A DNA stretch of 49,577 bases, from contig JALHMY010000076.1 in NCBI GenBank assembly GCA_022843805.1, positions 1-49,577 of the forward strand, read 5' to 3'. This document shows positions 25,667 through 33,823 of the stretch, piece by piece; position 1 is the first letter of the stretch, and each line of letters opens with the position of its first letter. This DNA comes from Fuerstiella sp. (GTDB taxonomy: Bacteria > Planctomycetota > Planctomycetia > Planctomycetales > Planctomycetaceae). Position numbers and translations under genes: made by a program. The notes below the pieces were generated by a model. It worked only from the letters and a program-made list of their open reading frames with translations, was not told the DNA's origin and ran no database searches.

Positions 25667-27847
25667 ATGTCAGCCGATTTTTCCAGTCTTGGTTCGATCC
25701 TTAGAACGTGTATCAGACAGTGGACCTCACAGAGGACGAGGAGGCTGGTTGCCGGTGCTCTCGCCGGGCTTTCATTTTGTGACTCTGCTCTGTGTCAGAC
25801 CAGTCATCAGGATTTCAGTTCAGGCAACGTTACACAGACGAATGGCTCGCTTTCGGTCCCAATGCATTCCGCACAGTATCGGCTTGAGCAGCCAGGTGTC
25901 ACCGGGCAGGTCGATGCTGTGCACAGTCCGAACGTTCGGGAACTGCTGAAGCCGCAATACAAACTGGAGCTGGAACGTCGTCACAGCCAGCTGGTAATCA
26001 CCAATCGCAATATTCGTCGTATTGCGGTGACAGATTCAACGATCGTGAATTACGTTCAGTACACTCCAACTGAACTCTCCGTGGTGGGACTGGATCTCGG
26101 GAAAACCGATCTGACACTCTGGTTCGAAGGTGAAGCAGCTCCGGCAATCTATGAAATCACCGTCGTCCGTGATGAAAGTCTTGAAGAGCAGCGGACAATC
26201 GATTTCGGAAGACTCGAACGCCGGCTGACGGCACTTTTTCCAAACTCGCGAGTCTATCTGATTCCGATCGGCAATCAGGTAATTGTTCGGGGCCAGGCCT
26301 ACGATGCGGAAGAGTCACAGCACATCCTGCAGATTGTTCGAGCTGAGGTGTTTCGGTCGATGGGTCGCTTTGGCGACCTTGATGACAACGGAAACTTTAA
26401 CGTTCTGACTGCAGGTGGCGGTGCCGGAGTGAATGGACTGGGGAATCAGTTCGGCAACCAGGGCTTTCGCGACATCGTTGTCAATGACCTGCAGATTCCC
26501 GGTGAGTACAATGTCAAGATGCGGGTGATTGTGGCGGAAGTGAACCGCTCTGAACTTCGCAATCAGGGACTGGACTGGAGTGTTCTGTTCAATAACGCTC
26601 GCCATTCTGTCTCAGGAGCCCTCGGAGGCACTCCGTCGGTTCTCAGCGGTGTCTTTGAGAACGGCGAAATTGGCGTCTTTATGAACTGGCTGACATCGAA
26701 TGGTTCAGTCACGCTGCTGGCTGAACCGGTACTCGTCACCATGAGTGGTCACTCTGCCAGCATTCTGGGCGGAGGCGAGTACGCTGTACCGACAATAATC
26801 GGGCTGGGCGGCGGCCAGGCAACTACGTTCCGGGGATTTGGCACAAGTATGGTTGTGACCCCAACTGTTATTGACCGTGACCTGATTCGACTGATGGTCG
26901 TTCCCGAGTTCAGCTCGCTGAACACGGACAACACGGTTAACGGGATTCCCGGTACGAACGTCAAGCGAGTATCGACAACGGTTGAGCTGCGAGAGGGTCA
27001 GACCCTTGCCATTGGTGGTTTGATTTCTCGTCAGACTTCCAGCAACGTGCGGCGAATTCCGCTGCTCGGTGATATCCCCTATGTTGGCAGTCGGCTGTTT
27101 CACGCCAAGAATGCCACGGAAGTGGAAACGGAACTGCTGGTACTGGTATCTCCTGAGATCGTTCGTCCGATGGAGCCGGATGAAGTTCCTCCGCTGCCGA
27201 ACTATTATGTGACTCATCCAAACGATTATGACCTGTACAAGTATGGCCGAACTGAGGGTAATCCGGATACAACCGTCTATCAGGTCCCCCCGTTTGGTAC
27301 CGGGGCCACGCACGGGATTCCTCAGGGTTACAGCCTGTTCAATCCTCCTGTAACCCATGGAGGTTTTGGTCAGGGTATGGGTGGTCAGACAGGAATTCAG
27401 AATTTTGGAACAACCGGCGGCATGCACAGTTCTGCACAGCCTCTGGTACCTCAGCCTGATCATACATTGGCGCCTTCCGGCCCTGGATACTCTTCCGGCC
27501 CAGGTTACAACGGACAGATGGCTCCGGGACAGGGCTATCAGAGTTATCAGGGTGGTACTATTCAGCAGTTCCCATCCGCTCCGACGCAGCCTGACCAGTC
27601 AGCGCCGGGGATGATGCCAGTTAACCCTGCACCGCAGTCGATTCCGGCATCACCACTGCCGCCCGTGCCGCCCAGTTACCAGGGAAATAGTTATCCGGCT
27701 CAGGGTAGTCTCGCTCCGGCGAAGGAGGCAGAGAAAACCACTGTGCGAGCTCGTATGGCATCCATGTTTCGCAAGAGTGAATCGGGCAATGGCAAACCAG
27801 ATCAGCCAGCGGGAAATGTCAGATCTGCGGGATGGTCGAAGAAATAA
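25667..27847 (+). CDS. Outer-membrane secretin (type II/III, CpaC/RcpA-like)
   Basis: This subunit forms a multimeric pore in the outer membrane for pilus or protein export. ATG 25667 has AAGGAG ten bases upstream and gives 726 residues. The signal peptide lies near residues 18-44. A pilus-secretin N-terminal domain follows (LVITNRNIRRIAVTDSTIVNYVQYTPTELSVVGLDLGKTDLTLWFE). A BON/N1-like segment (QVIVRGQAYDAEESQHILQIV) leads into the secretin core: VNRSELRNQGLDWS, GGGEYAVPTI, VELREGQTLAIGGLISRQ, IPLLGDIPYVGSRLFH, ELLVLVSPEIVRPM. The last ~190 residues are Gly/Pro/Gln-rich, far longer than usual. Downstream are an OmpA-like lipoprotein and a TPR lipoprotein; no assembly ATPase or platform protein is in the window. 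Confidence 0.92.
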   Translation: MSADFSSLGSILRTCIRQWTSQRTRRLVAGALAGLSFCDSALCQTSHQDFSSGNVTQTNGSLSVPMHSAQYRLEQPGVTGQVDAVHSPNVRELLKPQYKLELERRHSQLVITNRNIRRIAVTDSTIVNYVQYTPTELSVVGLDLGKTDLTLWFEGEAAPAIYEITVVRDESLEEQRTIDFGRLERRLTALFPNSRVYLIPIGNQVIVRGQAYDAEESQHILQIVRAEVFRSMGRFGDLDDNGNFNVLTAGGGAGVNGLGNQFGNQGFRDIVVNDLQIPGEYNVKMRVIVAEVNRSELRNQGLDWSVLFNNARHSVSGALGGTPSVLSGVFENGEIGVFMNWLTSNGSVTLLAEPVLVTMSGHSASILGGGEYAVPTIIGLGGGQATTFRGFGTSMVVTPTVIDRDLIRLMVVPEFSSLNTDNTVNGIPGTNVKRVSTTVELREGQTLAIGGLISRQTSSNVRRIPLLGDIPYVGSRLFHAKNATEVETELLVLVSPEIVRPMEPDEVPPLPNYYVTHPNDYDLYKYGRTEGNPDTTVYQVPPFGTGATHGIPQGYSLFNPPVTHGGFGQGMGGQTGIQNFGTTGGMHSSAQPLVPQPDHTLAPSGPGYSSGPGYNGQMAPGQGYQSYQGGTIQQFPSAPTQPDQSAPGMMPVNPAPQSIPASPLPPVPPSYQGNSYPAQGSLAPAKEAEKTTVRARMASMFRKSESGNGKPDQPAGNVRSAGWSKK

Positions 27848-27976
27848 AATGTTCATGAAAAATCAGCGGGCGTTGTGCTGAAGTGTTCATGCGAAAGACG
27901 GTCGTGAAATCCTGATACGGCAAATCACCCACCACAGCGGAGTTCGCTGCGGCAGGCGGACAGAAAGAACTCAGTC

Positions 27977-28537
27977 ATGCGTATACTCCATCGCTCAACA
28001 CAGATCCATATGGCCGTTGCAGCAGCCTGCGGGCTGCTTGCGGGATGTTGCTGCGGCATTCCGTGCTTCTGCGGAACTGGCGCGGCACGATCCATGGCGG
28101 TTCCTGATGTGATGCCTCTGGGAGCCATCAGCAGGGCTCACTGGCATATGATGGAAACGAACGGAGAAGCGGCAGACTTCGTGATTCATTACAATGAATT
28201 CATGGACAGTTCGAGCGAACTGACGCCGTACGGTCGAGATCATATCGCGGAGATCGCCGCGAGGATGTCATCTGCACCATTCCCGGTCATCGTGCAGAGA
28301 AACAAGTTCAACTCGGATCCTGAACTGGATCGGATTCGCCGGGAACTGGTTGTTCGTGTCCTTACCGATTTGGGTAATCAGGATGCCGATCAGAGGACGG
28401 TTGTGTCACAGCCTTACAGTAACGGAATCAATTCCATGGAAGGCGAACAGGACTATGGTCGGTTTCGAAACACACGAGGAAATCTCGGAGGTGGATTCGG
28501 CGGCGGTGGTGGAAGCGGTTTTGGTGGCGGTTTCTGA
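27977..28537 (+). CDS. OmpA-like lipoprotein with glycine-rich tail
   Basis: A predicted lipoprotein of 186 residues: the signal segment MAVAAACGLLAGC ends at Cys24, followed by the unusual CCGIPCFCGTG. The mid part (ADFVIHYNEFMDSSSELTPYGRDHIAEIAARMSSAPFPVIVQ ... ELDRIRRELVVRVLTDLGNQDADQRTVVSQPY) follows the beta-alpha-beta-alpha order of OmpA/MotB peptidoglycan-binding domains. The similarity is weak and is my inference. The C-terminus is GGGFGGGGGSGFGGGF, like the end of the protein at 12691. It lies 129 bases after the secretin gene and before a strong terminator, so it probably ends the secretin transcript. It could anchor the secretin to the cell wall. Confidence 0.7.
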   Translation: MRILHRSTQIHMAVAAACGLLAGCCCGIPCFCGTGAARSMAVPDVMPLGAISRAHWHMMETNGEAADFVIHYNEFMDSSSELTPYGRDHIAEIAARMSSAPFPVIVQRNKFNSDPELDRIRRELVVRVLTDLGNQDADQRTVVSQPYSNGINSMEGEQDYGRFRNTRGNLGGGFGGGGGSGFGGGF

Positions 28538-28898
28538 TCGTCTGTTCGCAGGCAGATCTGTGTTGTGATAGCGACAGGTGCGGGATCATGTGAAGACCGA
28601 TCGCCTGGATCTTTCAATCATCTGATGGGCAGCTCAAACGAGCCTGCCCATTTTTTATTGATCCGAGAGCGGAATCGGCTCCCTCTGTTTTGCGTAAATT
28701 GCCTGAATTGTGGTGCGGCAGCTTCTGCCGCAATGCCACCAGAACTCATCTCGACACAATCACCAATTTTGAATTATAAGCTGAATTCTCTTCAGAAAAT
28801 CTCTCTCTCAATGTTTTCCTGTCTCCGAATTCCAATGGGTTTTCAATGTGCATTTGCACGATTGAAAGTCGCCGTTCTGCTGTTTCTCAGAAGCATGG
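28538..28898. other. Intergenic with one terminator
   Basis: A 361-base gap between the OmpA-like and TPR lipoprotein genes. It contains the terminator at 28625-28656 and then an AT-richer stretch (28750-28850) that probably holds the promoter of the TPR gene. Nothing else is recognised. Confidence 0.5.
28625..28656 (+). terminator. Rho-independent terminator
   Basis: ATGGGCAG-CTC, loop AAAC, GAG-C-CTGCCCAT, followed by a run of six T. It lies 88 bases after the stop of the OmpA-like lipoprotein gene and would end the secretin transcript before the TPR gene. Confidence 0.85.
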
Positions 28899-30935
28899 AT
28901 GCCTGTCATGCCAGAACATTCTCGCTGGCTTAGCCTTATCTCCGTCGCATTACTGTCGGGCTGCCAGACAACTGAAAATGCCACTTTCTCATGGTTCCCA
29001 TTTAAGCAGGACAGAGCTCAGGAATCTGCTGAGTTTGCTGCAAAGAGCCAGCCGCTGGCCAGCGTTACCGCAGTGCCGGAACTGGACGAGCAGTCAGCAA
29101 AGCCGCCGAAGTCCCAGAAGGCAGATGGTCCTGCGGTTGCATCTGCCCGTCTGGATCAGTTGATCGATCAGGGAGTCAAGGCGCTGGGGGATGATCGAAG
29201 GGAAGAAGCCGAAACCGCATTCCGATCGGTGCTGGAATCCGTTCCGGATCATGCGACGGCCCATCACGGCCTCGCGATGCTGGCTGACAAATCCCGCAAC
29301 TGGTCAGAGGCTGAATATCATTATAAGCAGGCACTCAGAAGCCAGCCGCGGCATGACGGTCTGCTGAATGATCTGGGTTACTCATATTTGCTGCAGAACC
29401 GATTCTACGAAGCTTCGCTGTATCTGGATCAGGCTGTTGCAATCAATCCTCGTCACGAAAAGGCTCATGAGAATCTGGCGATGCTTGCTCTTCGCCAGGG
29501 AAAACGAGCGGAAGCGGAGACGCGTTTAAGGCAGGTATATTCGGCGGATGATGCGGGAATACGACTTGTTCGGCTCGAGTCACAGGTTCAGTCAACCGAT
29601 TCTCTGGCTGCCAGCCAGCAGCCTGCACAGCCAGTTTCCTCGGCAACCGCCTCTTCGACTGCCGCCGCTCCCGGAGTTTCGGCTGCTCTGCCAACAGGTC
29701 CTGTGGCATCTTCCGGAGCAATGTCTGCCGCTTCTCGTTTGCAGGCCAATGCAACGCTGGAGGAAGTTCAGGCGATAGCAGCCCGCGAAAGGATGCTCGC
29801 CGAGCAGGAACGTCAGAAACGTGCTCAGTCGATGGTTGAGAGGCGCCCCGATTATACTGCTGAAAATCTGCCACAACAGGCAAGTCCGGTCGCTGATCCA
29901 CGATCACTGGCTGGTGTCCCGACGGGAAATCCGCCTGTGACAGCACAGTGGCCAGGCAATTCTGCTCAATATCCTGCTTCTCCCGCGAGTCACTCAGCGC
30001 CGGTGACTGCGATGCCCATGCAGGCGGCTGAAAGTCAGCCGCAAAATTACGGAACCGGGTTACCACAGTCAGGTGCTTTATATGGCCAGAGACCTCAGGA
30101 AACCGGCAATATTATTCCTGTGGGCGGCTCCGGAGCATTCTCCGCGACTGCTCCCCAGTCTGTGCCGACGAACATGGCTCCTGCAGGCAACGCTTCAGGC
30201 GGTGCTGGCAGTGACGCACTTCGAAACTTTCCTCTGGCGGGATTAAATGCCGGCCCTGGCGCTCTTTTCCCAGTCAGCCCGGGGATGCCATCGCAGGGAA
30301 TGCCATCGCAGGCTGGGTATCAACAAAACGGAAGCCCCCAGAATTTGGTGAACGGTGCCAATCCAGCGATGGTTCCGGGAGCGATCCCTGCCGGCTGGAA
30401 TTCTCCGCCGGCATCTCATCAGAATCCCGCCGCTGCTTCCAATGGTTCCTCGACTTTGTCTGATCCAGTATCAGGAATGTACGCAGTACCATCGGCCGCA
30501 CTTCCGCCGACGTCTTCAGGTGTAATTACAGCAACGAACGGTGCTATGTTTCCACCGCCTCAGAATGTACTTCCTGCCCAACAGTGGGCTCAACAGCAGG
30601 CGATGAACGCTCAGCAGTATCAGGCACCTGCAGCGCCGGCCATGCCCACTGTCATACCCGGCACGCAGTCACCTCAGCAGCCCAGGGCCTTTGCCGCGGC
30701 CCCATCCCCTGGCGGTCCATCGCCACAGGCTCAAACAGGCTGGCCCGTACAACAGCCGTTCCAGCATCCAGCTTCCGGAACGGGGAATTCTTCCGGTCCG
30801 AATGTCGTTGCTCCGGATCCTCTGACACAGTATGAGCAGCAACTGAAGAACCTGGAAAACGGATACAACCAGACTCTTCAGCAGATGAATCGCGCTTCCG
30901 GTACTCCGATACCTGCCGTTCAGGCTCAATACTGA
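28899..30935 (+). CDS. TPR lipoprotein with long Pro/Gln/Ala-rich tail (TadD-like)
   Basis: A predicted lipoprotein of up to 678 residues; ATG 28908 is an equally good start. The lipobox LLSGC gives Cys22. Residues about 82-215 hold TPR units: ALGDDRREEAETAFRSVLESVPDHATAHHGLA, WSEAEYHYKQALRSQPRHDGLLNDLGYSYLLQN, FYEASLYLDQAVAINPRHEKAHENLAMLALRQGKRAEAE. This resembles TadD/PilF pilotins that assist secretin assembly. The remaining ~440 residues are low-complexity Ala/Pro/Gln/Ser/Gly, ending in a short coil (YEQQLKNLENGYNQTLQQM). Its position after the secretin module supports a pilotin-type role; the tail is unexplained. It is followed by repeats, not by further export genes. Confidence 0.82.
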   Translation: MPVMPEHSRWLSLISVALLSGCQTTENATFSWFPFKQDRAQESAEFAAKSQPLASVTAVPELDEQSAKPPKSQKADGPAVASARLDQLIDQGVKALGDDRREEAETAFRSVLESVPDHATAHHGLAMLADKSRNWSEAEYHYKQALRSQPRHDGLLNDLGYSYLLQNRFYEASLYLDQAVAINPRHEKAHENLAMLALRQGKRAEAETRLRQVYSADDAGIRLVRLESQVQSTDSLAASQQPAQPVSSATASSTAAAPGVSAALPTGPVASSGAMSAASRLQANATLEEVQAIAARERMLAEQERQKRAQSMVERRPDYTAENLPQQASPVADPRSLAGVPTGNPPVTAQWPGNSAQYPASPASHSAPVTAMPMQAAESQPQNYGTGLPQSGALYGQRPQETGNIIPVGGSGAFSATAPQSVPTNMAPAGNASGGAGSDALRNFPLAGLNAGPGALFPVSPGMPSQGMPSQAGYQQNGSPQNLVNGANPAMVPGAIPAGWNSPPASHQNPAAASNGSSTLSDPVSGMYAVPSAALPPTSSGVITATNGAMFPPPQNVLPAQQWAQQQAMNAQQYQAPAAPAMPTVIPGTQSPQQPRAFAAAPSPGGPSPQAQTGWPVQQPFQHPASGTGNSSGPNVVAPDPLTQYEQQLKNLENGYNQTLQQMNRASGTPIPAVQAQY

Positions 30936-30960
30936 ATTAAGTACGGAACTGGCGGAATCA

Positions 30961-31231
30961 ATGTTCGGCTGTCCGGGCAGGCTGCGGGCCGTTGGCAGAA
31001 AGATTTTTTTGGCAGAAAAATTTGGGAAGAGCAGAAGATCTGTCTGGCAGATGACATCGCCGAACCTGCCGCATTCGTCTGCGATTCATTTTTCTGCCCT
31101 GAAATTTTTCTGCCAAATCCGACTTCCGGAATTGGGTAACAAACGGTTCATCGCCCATTGAGGTGGGCCCGCGTCACGCATGAGACATCCGTGCGATTCA
31201 TCTGTGTTCTCTGTGCTCTCTGTGGTTAAAA
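30961..31231 (+). repeat. Composite dispersed repeat, copy A
   Basis: The core (30961-31157) starts ATGTTCGGCTGTCCG and contains exact 16-bp inverted arms TTTGGCAGAAAAATTT (31008-31023) and its complement (31102-31117). A tail from 31169 (GCCCGCGTCACGCATGAGAC...) ends in CTCTGTGGTTAAAA. The same core and tail occur at 44340-44611, and a core at 31352-31510. An open frame across it is a by-product of the repeat, because the copies do not conserve reading frame or stops. Confidence 0.85.
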
Positions 31232-31510
31232 ATCAGGTTGAATGAACCGCGGACATCGCGGATGAATCCCACCGTCGCTCAGTCGGTATGCCTGGGAGCA
31301 GATCATGCGCTGTGGAATGTTCACAGCTAGTTTTGCGGGAATGGCGAATTCATGTTCGGCTGTCCGAGCAGGTTGAGGGCAGTTGGCAGAAAGATTTTTT
31401 GGGCAGAAAAATTTTGGAAGATCGGAAGATCACTTTGGCAGATGACATCGCCGACCTCCCGCATTCGTCTGCGATTCATTTTTATGCCCTGAAATTTTTC
31501 TGCCGAAATC
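31228..31510 (+). repeat. Composite dispersed repeat, copy B with 5' flank
   Basis: The 5' flank 31228-31351 (AAATCAGGTTGAATGAACCGCGGACATCGCGGATGAATC...) matches 44216-44339, and the core 31352-31510 matches copies A and C up to the right inverted arm. The 3' part of the core is missing, so this copy is truncated after CTGCCGAAATC. Copies A and B lie in direct order about 390 bases apart. Confidence 0.8.
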
Positions 31511-31677
31511 TTCTTGCAGCGTTAGTCACGAATTTGCACCGACGCGAAACGATTGCGCTGTCAATACTTCGTTTCGGAGTACGATGGGCATTCCTGCCCG
31601 TTGAAATGCAGTCGGACAGGAATGTCCAACCTGCATTTTAAGACCTGACAGAGCACAAGTGCCGACTGAAGTCGGCA
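31511..31677. other. Gap before dnaA with further repeat traces
   Basis: It contains GGGCATTCCTGCCCGTTGAAATG...GACAGGAATGTCC (31586-31627), which has the look of another planctomycete intergenic repeat, and leads into the hairpin at the dnaA stop. No gene is seen. Confidence 0.45.
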
Positions 31678-31679
31678 CT
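31658..31679. repeat. Hairpin overlapping the dnaA stop codon
   Basis: AGTGCCGACT, loop GA, AGTCGGCACT: exact 10-bp arms. The last arm includes two bases of the dnaA stop codon (TAG, 31680-31678 on the minus strand). It may serve as a terminator stem for dnaA, but no T-run follows; it may instead be a dispersed palindrome inserted at the gene end. Confidence 0.75.
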
Positions 31680-33270
31680 ACGATGCCAGAGCCATCAGGC
31701 GCGACTGCAGTTCTTCCACAACATCAGCAACCGTTTTTCCTGAGCAGGAGGTTGGCAGGCCGATGGCTGTGTTGGATTCAATCCATTCGGCGACGCGACG
31801 TTCGGCTGCGACAACCGTACTGTGATCACGTCCTCCGAAATACGAACCAATCTCGCGATAGGCGGCGTTGGTCAGTTTTCTGGACATAAACATTGCCAGA
31901 GATCGCGGAAAGCACACGGCTTTACGACGACTCTGAGACCGGAGATCTGCAGATGTCACTCCAAACGCTTCGCAAATGATTTTCTCAACATCGCTGATAC
32001 GAACAAGTCTGCGACATTCCTGGGTGAGCTCACCGAGGATCTCGCGGGCGACATTCAGGGTGATTCGACGACCGCTCAGGGAGAAGTGGCCGTCAAGGCT
32101 GTTCAGAGCACCCTGAATTTCGCGGACATTCTTTCGACAGCGTCGGGCGACATAGTCGAGAGATTCCTCTGTAAAGGTTGCCTTCAGAGTCATTGCCAGA
32201 GAGCGAGTAACTCGACTGCAGGTGGCATCATCCGGATTCTCAATCCGGCAAACGAGACCACTCATGAAGCGAGTTGTCAGTTCTTCTCTGTGTTTGGTCA
32301 ATAGTCTGGGGTGGCGGTCAGAGGACACCACAACCTGACCTCCGTGTTCGATCACCTGCACGATGGTATGAAGAAACTCTTCCTGTGTGGCTCGCTTATT
32401 ATCAAGAAACTCTACATTGTCGATGAGCAGAACGTCCACGCAGCGAAATCGCTGACGAAACGAGGGAACTGTGCGTGAACTGAGTGCTGACGTAAAGTAG
32501 TTCGTAAAGGACTCGCTGCTCAGGTAAACAACATTTGTCTGAGGACGACGTCGTCGAACTTCCGTATAGATCGCTTCCAGCAGGTGAGTTTTTCCTGTTC
32601 CCGTACCTCCATGAACATACAGAGGGTTATATCGTTCGCCTGGCGAGGCGGCGACCTGTTTTGCGGCAACCACAGCCAGTTCGTTGCAGTCCCCGGAGAT
32701 GAATGTATCAAACGAGCGAAACCTGCGCCGGCCTGGATTTCCGGATCCTGTGGTCATCGCATGGATTATCTGGTTCCCGGCGTGGGCAATTTCCATGGGG
32801 CCGCTGCCGGATTTCAGATGATCCTCCGCAGCAGGTTCCACCGTTCGTCCGTTTGCTGACGTTCGTGTGCCGGACTTAAGCGCGATTGCATCTCTCGGCA
32901 CCGAGTCTGGTGACTGAGTCAGCAGGCTCGAATCAACCTCAAACTGACAGGTGCCGGAAGGTCCGAGGATTCGCTGAGCTGCTGCGGTCAGCTGTGGTCT
33001 GAAGCGTTTCAGCAGCCAGTTCAGGATGAACGGATTTGGAACATGGACGGTCAGCTGGTCGCCGTGGATCTGCAGCCGGGTTCGTCGATGGAACCAGTGC
33101 TGAAAGTTCTGATCACCGACAGTTTCGCGGACTGTATTCAGCAGCACCTCCGGATCGGGTGCTGTATCAGCACCGGGTGCCGCCGTGATGGCGGAACACG
33201 CATGCAGATCGTCCGCGTTACCCGGCAATACCGCTATGTCAAAGTCGTCGTGACATACGGGCTGCGTCAT
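31678..33270 (-). CDS. dnaA: Chromosomal replication initiator protein DnaA
   Basis: DnaA binds the origin and melts DNA using an AAA+ ATPase cycle. The 530-residue protein has domain I (VLLNTVRETVGDQNFQHWF, 42-60), a long linker (~110-185), Walker A GGTGTGKTH (221-229), Walker B LLIDNVEFL, sensor 1 VVSSDRHP, Arg-finger segment TTRFMSGLV and sensor 2 NVREIQGAL. The DNA-binding signature GGRDHSTV is near the C-terminus. ATG 33270 has GGAGG seven bases upstream. Oddities: the second Walker B acid, usually Asp, is Asn285 (AAT at 32418-32416); dnaN, recF and gyrB are not adjacent; and no TTATCCACA box is seen upstream. It may be a second, regulatory DnaA paralogue. Confidence 0.92.
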   Translation of the reverse strand: MTQPVCHDDFDIAVLPGNADDLHACSAITAAPGADTAPDPEVLLNTVRETVGDQNFQHWFHRRTRLQIHGDQLTVHVPNPFILNWLLKRFRPQLTAAAQRILGPSGTCQFEVDSSLLTQSPDSVPRDAIALKSGTRTSANGRTVEPAAEDHLKSGSGPMEIAHAGNQIIHAMTTGSGNPGRRRFRSFDTFISGDCNELAVVAAKQVAASPGERYNPLYVHGGTGTGKTHLLEAIYTEVRRRRPQTNVVYLSSESFTNYFTSALSSRTVPSFRQRFRCVDVLLIDNVEFLDNKRATQEEFLHTIVQVIEHGGQVVVSSDRHPRLLTKHREELTTRFMSGLVCRIENPDDATCSRVTRSLAMTLKATFTEESLDYVARRCRKNVREIQGALNSLDGHFSLSGRRITLNVAREILGELTQECRRLVRISDVEKIICEAFGVTSADLRSQSRRKAVCFPRSLAMFMSRKLTNAAYREIGSYFGGRDHSTVVAAERRVAEWIESNTAIGLPTSCSGKTVADVVEELQSRLMALAS

Positions 33271-33823
33271 GCGACCCCTCCATTTTGCCAGCGCGCAGCC
33301 TCCCCCCGGTTCGGCAGACGCGGGGCGCTATAGTGGCGCACTTCGTCGCCTGCAGGCCGACATGCGGCTGGGCGGTACTTGCAGATGGCAGAATTAATGA
33401 CAGGAAAATTGCTCGCGCCGAGTGCAGAATTCGTCGCGAGCTGCTCACTCACTCAACGTCCGCGATGGTAACGTGATGACTCCAACTGTCAAACGACCGA
33501 ATCGTGATTCCGTGACGCTCTCTTCGTCGAGGCATCGTAAGTGCCGACACCAATTGACTCTTCGATTTTTGATATTCTGAAGCGATGATTTTTGTGACTA
33601 CAGGGCCGCTCGATGTTGACAAGTGACGGCGATCTGTTCGGAATCGTTCCGGACGCATTCTCGTTGCCTTTCGGGAGTATGCAGCCGGTCCCTGAGACGC
33701 ATTTGACAGCATTGATTTGCTGGCTCGCTCCCGGACGGATTTTGCGATAAGCTCTCTGACTGCTTATACCCCATTTTGCCGGTTCGATTTAATCTGTTTG
33801 TGCCCTGCTGCGGGAGTCACAGG
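33271..33823. other. Intergenic between dnaA and exported methyltransferase
   Basis: A 553-base gap with divergent genes. I searched it by eye on both strands for TTATCCACA-type DnaA boxes and AT-rich unwinding runs and found none, so an origin is not supported here. TTGACA occurs at about 33618 and 33702, without a matching -10 at normal spacing. Confidence 0.5.

Noticed and set aside
26705..27463. Minus-strand 252-codon frame opposite the secretin
   Set aside because: It is antisense to the secretin core domain; the open frame is a consequence of the codon bias of the real gene.
31288..31641. Open frame across composite repeat copy B
   Set aside because: It is the translated repeat; copies A and C do not conserve its start or stop.
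33271..33823. Replication origin next to dnaA
   Set aside because: No TTATCCACA-like boxes or AT-rich unwinding region were found on either strand.
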